Part shown: piece after piece, positions 59,660-64,000 of the stretch
Layout of the letters: every line of letters begins with the position of its first letter
Numbering within the stretch: the stretch's first letter is position 1
Origin: Flavobacterium alkalisoli
GTDB lineage: Bacteria; Bacteroidota; Bacteroidia; Flavobacteriales; Flavobacteriaceae
Direction of reading: 5' to 3'
Assembly (NCBI RefSeq): GCF_008000935.1
Contig: NZ_CP042831.1
Location: 2,356,001 to 2,420,000, forward strand
Length of the DNA: 64,000 bases
The notes under the pieces: model-generated
Databases searched by the model: none
What the model was told of the DNA's origin: nothing
Seen by the model: only the letters and a program-made list of their open reading frames with translations
Translations under genes and position numbers: made by a program

Positions 59660-60259
59660 CTAAAACTTGGTTTTAAACCTCCTGTATATCTGTTTGTATC
59701 TTTTTCTGGCTGTGTGCGAAGGATACTTTCTGTATGGGGTAAGGTTATTAAAAATCAATGCTATGGCAAGCAGTATTAAGCAACCCGACAGTACAGGCGA
59801 AAGGACATACATATAGCTCAAAGCCTTTATTTGCGGAGAAGCCGTTGCGGCTATAAGCGCTGTAGCGCCACCGGGTGGGTGTAGTGTTTTGGTTATTTGC
59901 ATCACAACGATGGATAACGATACTGCAAGCGGGGCAGCTACCCATAGCAGGTCGGGGAATATTTTTTGTACCGTTACCCCAATTATGGCAGATATAACGT
60001 GTCCGCCAATTAAGTTTCGTGGTTGTGCCAGCGGACTTTCTATAACTCCATATACCAAAACGCAGGATGCCCCAAAAGATCCTATCAAAAACACAAGCTC
60101 CTTTTCAGGCATCAGTCCGTACTGTAAATAAGCTATTATACCTAACCCTATAAACGATCCTATATAAGCCCAAAAGTGTTCTTTAAAGTCTACTAAGGTT
60201 TCTCTGTATAAAACATACCGTGTTTTACGGTAGGTACGTTTAATTCGTTTAACGGGCAT
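59660..60259 (-). CDS. HPP family membrane protein
   Basis: Start at 60259 (MPVKRIKRTYRKTRYVLYRE), which reduces the overlap with the ClC gene to 11 nt; an earlier ATG at 60289 would overlap by 41 nt. The 199-residue product has about five TM segments and the namesake motif KTLHPPGGATALIA, with LAQPRNLIGGHVISAIIGV. HPP proteins are plastid and bacterial inner-membrane transporters (a plant member carries nitrite). Its position after a ClC anion channel and the overlap suggest a coupled anion-transport function (inference). Confidence 0.9.
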   Translation of the reverse strand: MPVKRIKRTYRKTRYVLYRETLVDFKEHFWAYIGSFIGLGIIAYLQYGLMPEKELVFLIGSFGASCVLVYGVIESPLAQPRNLIGGHVISAIIGVTVQKIFPDLLWVAAPLAVSLSIVVMQITKTLHPPGGATALIAATASPQIKALSYMYVLSPVLSGCLILLAIALIFNNLTPYRKYPSHTARKRYKQIYRRFKTKF

Positions 60260-61523
60260 GTGCAGTTTTTTCTTTATAAGTATACACATTATACGGGCAA
60301 ATCATTTTTGAAGTGATTTTTGCCACATAACAAACTACAAGCAGAGGGAAAAACAATGTATAATCGTTTACCACACCACATACCAGAAACAATGCCGTTA
60401 ACGGAGCATGTATACTTGCGCTTAGCATAGCTGCCATGCCTACAATCATAAAATTAAGAGGTATGATATCTGCATGTAAAAATGTATTAACCAGCAAAGC
60501 CACTAAAAGCCCTAAAAAAGCACCTATAAAAATGCTGGGTGCAAAAACGCCACCATCTCCGCCTGCGCCTAATGTAATAGAGGTTATTATGGGCTTCATT
60601 ACAATAATGCCTAAAAGCAATAGCGCAACAGGCAATGTGAATAACAAGGTATTGGCTGATTCTAAATTTTCTTTTATGGCATGATAGCCATCCCCATATA
60701 ACTGAGGTAATATAAGCAGGACAATGCTTAATGATAAAGCCCCTACCATAATTTTATAAGATTGCTTTTTTACTGCTGAAAACAGTTTTTTAATAACCAA
60801 TACACATTTAGTAAGGTATACAGAGTTTAATCCGGCAATAATACCTAAAACAATAAAGTAAGGTATTGCCTTCCATTTCCAGAGTGATATGGCAACTTTA
60901 AAAAGAGGGGGCTCGTTCATAAGGAGCAATAAGCTGTAAGCAACTGTTACCGAAAGTCCTGTTGCAATAACAAATGATTTAGACATCTTTTTGGTAATTA
61001 CTTCATAAGCGAATAATATACCTGCTAACGGACTGGAAAACAATGCGGTAATACCTGCCGCTATACCAGCGCAGATAAGTTCATTTTTGTATTTTCTTAA
61101 AAATCGTTCTTTTTTGTGCGCTATATTCCCTATTGCTGCCGTAGAAACCACAGTAGAGACTTCTATACCTGTCGATCCTCCAAAACCTACTGTAATAAGT
61201 CCGTTTACAAAATGGGAAGGGATTTTATAAGCAGCCAGATTTTTTCCTGATTGTGTGCTTTCAAAAACTTCTTTTATGCCTTTATTCTCTTTCTTTTTAA
61301 AAAGGTAATGCCTTAAGAAATATATAACCGAAAGCCCTATTAAAGGAAATACAAGCAGGTATAATTTATTGATAAGGGTTTTTTCAAATAGGCTGGCTTC
61401 AAAATGTTCAGTTATATGCTTCAGGCTTATGGAAAGTGCTCCTGCTAAAAAACCTACAAGCAGTGATGCTATTATTAGTTTTTGCCATGTAGTAATTACA
61501 TATTGCTTTCTTTTATTCTTCAT
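60249..61523 (-). CDS. ClC family chloride channel/antiporter
   Basis: A 424-residue ClC protein with about 10-12 membrane segments and no CBS domain. The selectivity motifs are GFGGSTGIEVSTVVSTAA (the gating-Glu position of GSxGxExS is Glu in GIEVS), SSPLAGILFAYEV and AGGDGGVFAPSIFIGA (GxFxP). It overlaps the HPP gene, with which it forms an operon. A full promoter (minus-strand TTTG-N20-TACTTTTG, 61548-61579) stands 25 nt upstream. Confidence 0.92.
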   Translation of the reverse strand: MKNKRKQYVITTWQKLIIASLLVGFLAGALSISLKHITEHFEASLFEKTLINKLYLLVFPLIGLSVIYFLRHYLFKKKENKGIKEVFESTQSGKNLAAYKIPSHFVNGLITVGFGGSTGIEVSTVVSTAAIGNIAHKKERFLRKYKNELICAGIAAGITALFSSPLAGILFAYEVITKKMSKSFVIATGLSVTVAYSLLLLMNEPPLFKVAISLWKWKAIPYFIVLGIIAGLNSVYLTKCVLVIKKLFSAVKKQSYKIMVGALSLSIVLLILPQLYGDGYHAIKENLESANTLLFTLPVALLLLGIIVMKPIITSITLGAGGDGGVFAPSIFIGAFLGLLVALLVNTFLHADIIPLNFMIVGMAAMLSASIHAPLTALFLVCGVVNDYTLFFPLLVVCYVAKITSKMICPYNVYTYKEKTAHAR

Positions 61524-61547
61524 AAGTTATGAGATAAAAAATTTATG

Positions 61548-61579
61548 CAAAAGTAAGCAGCAAATGGTATGTAAACAAA
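61548..61579 (-). promoter_or_regulatory. Promoter of the ClC-HPP operon
   Basis: Minus-strand TTTG (61579-61576) - N20 - TACTTTTG (61555-61548), expected start near 61541, an 18-nt leader. Confidence 0.75.
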
Positions 61580-61620
61580 GATAAAAGAGTTTAAAATAAG
61601 CTTAGGGCTGGTTTAACATT

Positions 61621-61818
61621 ATTCTTTTGTCTTGAAACAAAAGAACCATCACGCTGTAGCGTGACTACGGCTGTAACTCCTTAGGCTAAAAATTATTTCA
61701 TTCGGCTAAAGCATTCGAACTCGGCTATCGCCTCAAACAGCGAATGCTTTTAACGCCTTATTCATAATTTTCTTTACGCCACAGAGCCAAATGCCATAGC
61801 TTCACTCTGTTGTTAGTA
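61621..61818. repeat. Long direct repeat, copy 2 (~198 bp)
   Basis: Same as 57958-58155, in the same orientation, 3663 bp away. The differences are substitutions at TGTAACTCC, AAAGCATTC, CCTTATT and CTCTGTTG, and a one-base deletion at GCTTTTAAC. Confidence 0.88.
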
Positions 61819-61893
61819 TCGGATGTCATTTGGATACGAAGTGATAACGGAGTGAGACACGAGGCTGTAAGCCGAACTGATGAAATAAATCTC

Positions 61894-61956
61894 TGGGATT
61901 TCTCTCGCTGGTCGAAATGACAGCCGCTACCGTCATTGCGAGGTACGAAGCAATCT
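61894..61956. repeat. Two dispersed repeat fragments side by side
   Basis: GGGATTTCTCTCGCTGGTCG with AAATGACAG (inverted relative of 29962) followed by GTCATTGCGAGGTACGAAGC with AATCT (same type as 57774). Confidence 0.65.
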
Positions 61957-61978
61957 ACTGCCCACTGAATACTGAGCT

Positions 61979-63799
61979 CTACTCAATAATCATTTCAATA
62001 TGCTTCTCCCTGTAGTCGTTAAGTATTTTAGATTTTTGCACAAAGCCATAAAACTTATCGTCCTTAAGTATAGGGAGGTAGTCGGCTTTCGAGGCTTCCA
62101 GTTTGTCCATAATCATTTCTACCGAATCTTCAAGTGATACCGTTTCGGTTGCAGGAGCCATAAGCTCTTCCAGCTTGGAATACTTTATCTTAAACGGACT
62201 GAATATTATATGCCTAATGGCATTAAAATCGATTATACCCACCAGTCGTTTCTTTTCGTCTACAACAGCAAAAAGGCTTTCGTTTGTAGAGGTAAGCAGC
62301 TGCACCACATCATCGGGAGTTTGTGTAGGCAGCAGGGTAGGAACATCGGTTTTAATGATATTAAGGATGTCTATAGAATTAAGTACGTTTCGGTCTTTGT
62401 CTGATGTAAATACTTCACCTGTTTCGGCAAGGTGTTTCACGTCCATAGAGTGAACTTCAAACTGTTTGGATACCGCAAAACTGATAGATGATACTATCAT
62501 TAGCGGAAGCATAAGGCTATAACCTCCGGTAATCTCCCCGATAAGGAATATTGCCGTTAGCGGCGCATGGAAAAGTCCGCTCAAAATACCTGCCATACCC
62601 ACTATGGTAAAGTTGCCCACAGGCAGGTCTTTATCCAGTCCGGTGAGGTTTATTATTTTGGCCACAAAAAAGCCCAGGTAAGACCCTACAAACAGGGAAG
62701 GGGCAAAGTTACCACCGTTACCACCGCAGGAAAGCGTAAGTCCCGTTGCAAATACCTTTAGCATCATGGTTATACCTGCAAAAAGCAATAGTATCCAGGC
62801 ATTGTCTTTAAATTCATCTACAAGGGTATTGTTCATAATAACCTCCGGGTGCTGACCCGAAAGTATCTTGATACTCTCATAACCCTCACCAAAAAGTGTT
62901 GGGAACAGGAATATAAGAAATGCAAGCGGAATGGCACCGTATAATGCTTTGCGGTACTGTCCCATTTTAGTACGGGCAAAATGCTCTTCTATCCTCTGGA
63001 AGGTACGCGCGTGGTATAGTGATACAAAACCTGCCAGTATGCCCAGCAGTACATAGTAATGTATGTTATGGTAATCAAAAGACTGTTCTTTAGGGAAAGT
63101 TAGTAATACCTCTTCATTAAGTACAATGGTAGAGATAAGCGCACCTGTCGCTGCCGATATCATAATAGGGATAAAGGCCGTGATGGTAACATCGGTAAGT
63201 ACAACCTCTATGGCAAAAAGCACCCCGGCAATAGGGGCATTAAACGCTGCGGCTATACCGGCAGCCACACCACAGGCCAAAAGGAGTATCCTGTCTTTTT
63301 TAGACAGCTTGTATTTTTGTGCAAAGTTAGACCCGAAAGCCGCACCCGTTATGGTGATGGGCGACTCAAGTCCTGCCGATCCTCCTAAACCTACGGTTAG
63401 GGAACTGGTAAGTATCTGGGCATACATTTGTGCCCTGGGGATTATACCTCCTTTTTTTGCTACGGCATAAAGTATGCGCGAGCTTCCTTTCTCAATTTTA
63501 TTGTTAAGTACCCTACGCACTACCCATACCGTTAGTACAATACCCACTATAGGCAATATACTGTTAATGTAAGGCAGCTTAAGGTAGCTGTTTACATAGG
63601 TAGCAAAACGGAAAACGTTGTGGGCAAACCCTTTAAGTATAATTACCGCAAAACCTGTGGAGATGGAAACCAAAACACAAGACAGGTAAATAAAGTGCCT
63701 TTCGGATAAAAGGCTTTTCAGTAAAAAGAACAGGGTTTCAAGACGCCTAAAGTTATTTCTGAAGAATAATCTGATTTTAGAAATTGTTCTTTTGGGCAT
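61979..63799 (-). CDS. ClC family chloride channel with C-terminal CBS pair
   Basis: A 606-residue ClC protein. The membrane part (about 1-430) has the selectivity segments GLGGSAGLESPITITGAAFG (gating Glu in GLESP), FNAPIAGVLFAIEVVLTDV and CGGNGGNFAPSLFVGSYLG. Residues about 450-600 are two CBS domains (DILNIIKTDVPTLLPTQTPDDVVQLL; MAPATETVSLEDSVEMIMDKLEASKADYLPILKD) that usually bind adenine nucleotides and gate the channel. It shares its order with the CBS-less ClC upstream but is not in the same operon. No complete promoter is visible upstream. Confidence 0.94.
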   Translation of the reverse strand: MPKRTISKIRLFFRNNFRRLETLFFLLKSLLSERHFIYLSCVLVSISTGFAVIILKGFAHNVFRFATYVNSYLKLPYINSILPIVGIVLTVWVVRRVLNNKIEKGSSRILYAVAKKGGIIPRAQMYAQILTSSLTVGLGGSAGLESPITITGAAFGSNFAQKYKLSKKDRILLLACGVAAGIAAAFNAPIAGVLFAIEVVLTDVTITAFIPIMISAATGALISTIVLNEEVLLTFPKEQSFDYHNIHYYVLLGILAGFVSLYHARTFQRIEEHFARTKMGQYRKALYGAIPLAFLIFLFPTLFGEGYESIKILSGQHPEVIMNNTLVDEFKDNAWILLLFAGITMMLKVFATGLTLSCGGNGGNFAPSLFVGSYLGFFVAKIINLTGLDKDLPVGNFTIVGMAGILSGLFHAPLTAIFLIGEITGGYSLMLPLMIVSSISFAVSKQFEVHSMDVKHLAETGEVFTSDKDRNVLNSIDILNIIKTDVPTLLPTQTPDDVVQLLTSTNESLFAVVDEKKRLVGIIDFNAIRHIIFSPFKIKYSKLEELMAPATETVSLEDSVEMIMDKLEASKADYLPILKDDKFYGFVQKSKILNDYREKHIEMIIE

Positions 63800-63873
63800 T
63801 GCTTACTACTACTATTTAGATTGAGAATTTAAAAATGCTAAGGTACTGCATTTGTAAATTATTTAGGTCTAAA

Positions 63874-64000
63874 TCATAAATTTTTTAACGCTTCTCTAGC
63901 ACTCAGGGGCTTTAGGCCGGCTTTTGTTACGAAATCCCTAACGGCCTGCGGATTGGTTTTTCCGTACTCTCTTAGTGCCCGGCCAATAGCCTTTTGTATA
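63874..64000 (-). CDS. DNA alkylation repair protein, C-terminal fragment
   Basis: Only the last 42 codons are in the window; the gene continues past the right edge. The frame reads IQKAIGRALREYGKTNP then FVTKAGLKPLSAREALKNL and stops at TGA (63874-63876). This matches the C-terminal helix pair of AlkD-like DNA alkylation repair proteins (KAIGWALREYAKxNPxxVxxF ... LSxREALK). Assignment rests on this short segment. Confidence 0.78.
   Translation of the reverse strand, partial: IQKAIGRALREYGKTNPQAVRDFVTKAGLKPLSAREALKNL

Noticed and set aside
1..64000. tRNA and rRNA genes
   Set aside because: I looked for T-arm GGTTCGAATCC-type and rRNA signatures on both strands and saw none; the TTCGAACTCGG text in the long repeat has no cloverleaf around it.

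Overview
The window looks like chromosomal DNA of a member of the Bacteroidota, most likely a Flavobacterium or a close relative. The evidence is: low GC with A-rich gaps; a type IX secretion (type B sorting) surface protein; promoters of the Bacteroidota form TTG-N17-23-TAnnTTTG; many small SPII lipoproteins starting MKK; a six-S1-domain ribosomal protein S1; and short dispersed intergenic repeats typical of this group. No prophage, transposase, CRISPR array or tRNA gene was seen.

Layout. 0-9.5 kb: single genes (GlxA-type regulator, RibD-like reductase, two-lobed aspartic protease lipoprotein, LETM1-like protein, FAD oxidoreductase, BrkB-like membrane protein, DUF4142 lipoprotein). 9.6-15.8 kb: a minus-strand beta-oxidation operon led by a MarR regulator (marR, fused hydroxyacyl-CoA dehydrogenase/enoyl-CoA hydratase, thiolase, acyl-CoA dehydrogenase); the thiolase is split by two one-base frameshifts around its catalytic Cys. 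15.9-20.3 kb: minus-strand genes including kptA. 20.3-22.1 kb: acyl-CoA ligase. 22.4-33.3 kb: many small membrane proteins and lipoproteins, one with a clan-CD (caspase-like) His/Cys signature, plus an NmrA/HxlR divergent pair, an ECF sigma / anti-sigma-like / ClpP-paralogue cluster and a zinc alcohol dehydrogenase. 33.4-38.5 kb: nucleoside permease and hypothetical genes. 38.6-44.1 kb: T9SS adhesin-like protein and rpsA with a structured leader. 44.2-47.6 kb: a run of three related TPR proteins and neighbours.

47.6-48.97 kb is a 1.35-kb stretch without a credible gene. It holds a tandem array of seven structured elements, each about 70 nt, with a period of about 150 nt. Each is closed by a GC-rich stem whose sequence varies with compensatory changes. 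Five share a strongly conserved core (GTAATCCCCC...GATAAC) that forms a small inner hairpin with a C-rich (or, on the other strand, G-rich) loop. This is the best candidate for an undescribed system: a tandem small-RNA array.

49-57.7 kb: fasciclin protein, SRPBCC protein, a partly duplicated membrane-protein locus, glutaminyl cyclase, the SRP RNA gene (ffs) with a textbook promoter, an SDR, and fructose-6-phosphate aldolase/transaldolase. 57.7-62 kb: a module of thioredoxin-reductase-like protein, HPP protein and ClC channel, set between repeat-rich spacers that include a ~198-bp direct repeat at 97% identity and three copies of an ~84-bp composite repeat. 62-64 kb: a CBS-domain ClC channel and the C-terminal end of a DNA alkylation repair protein.
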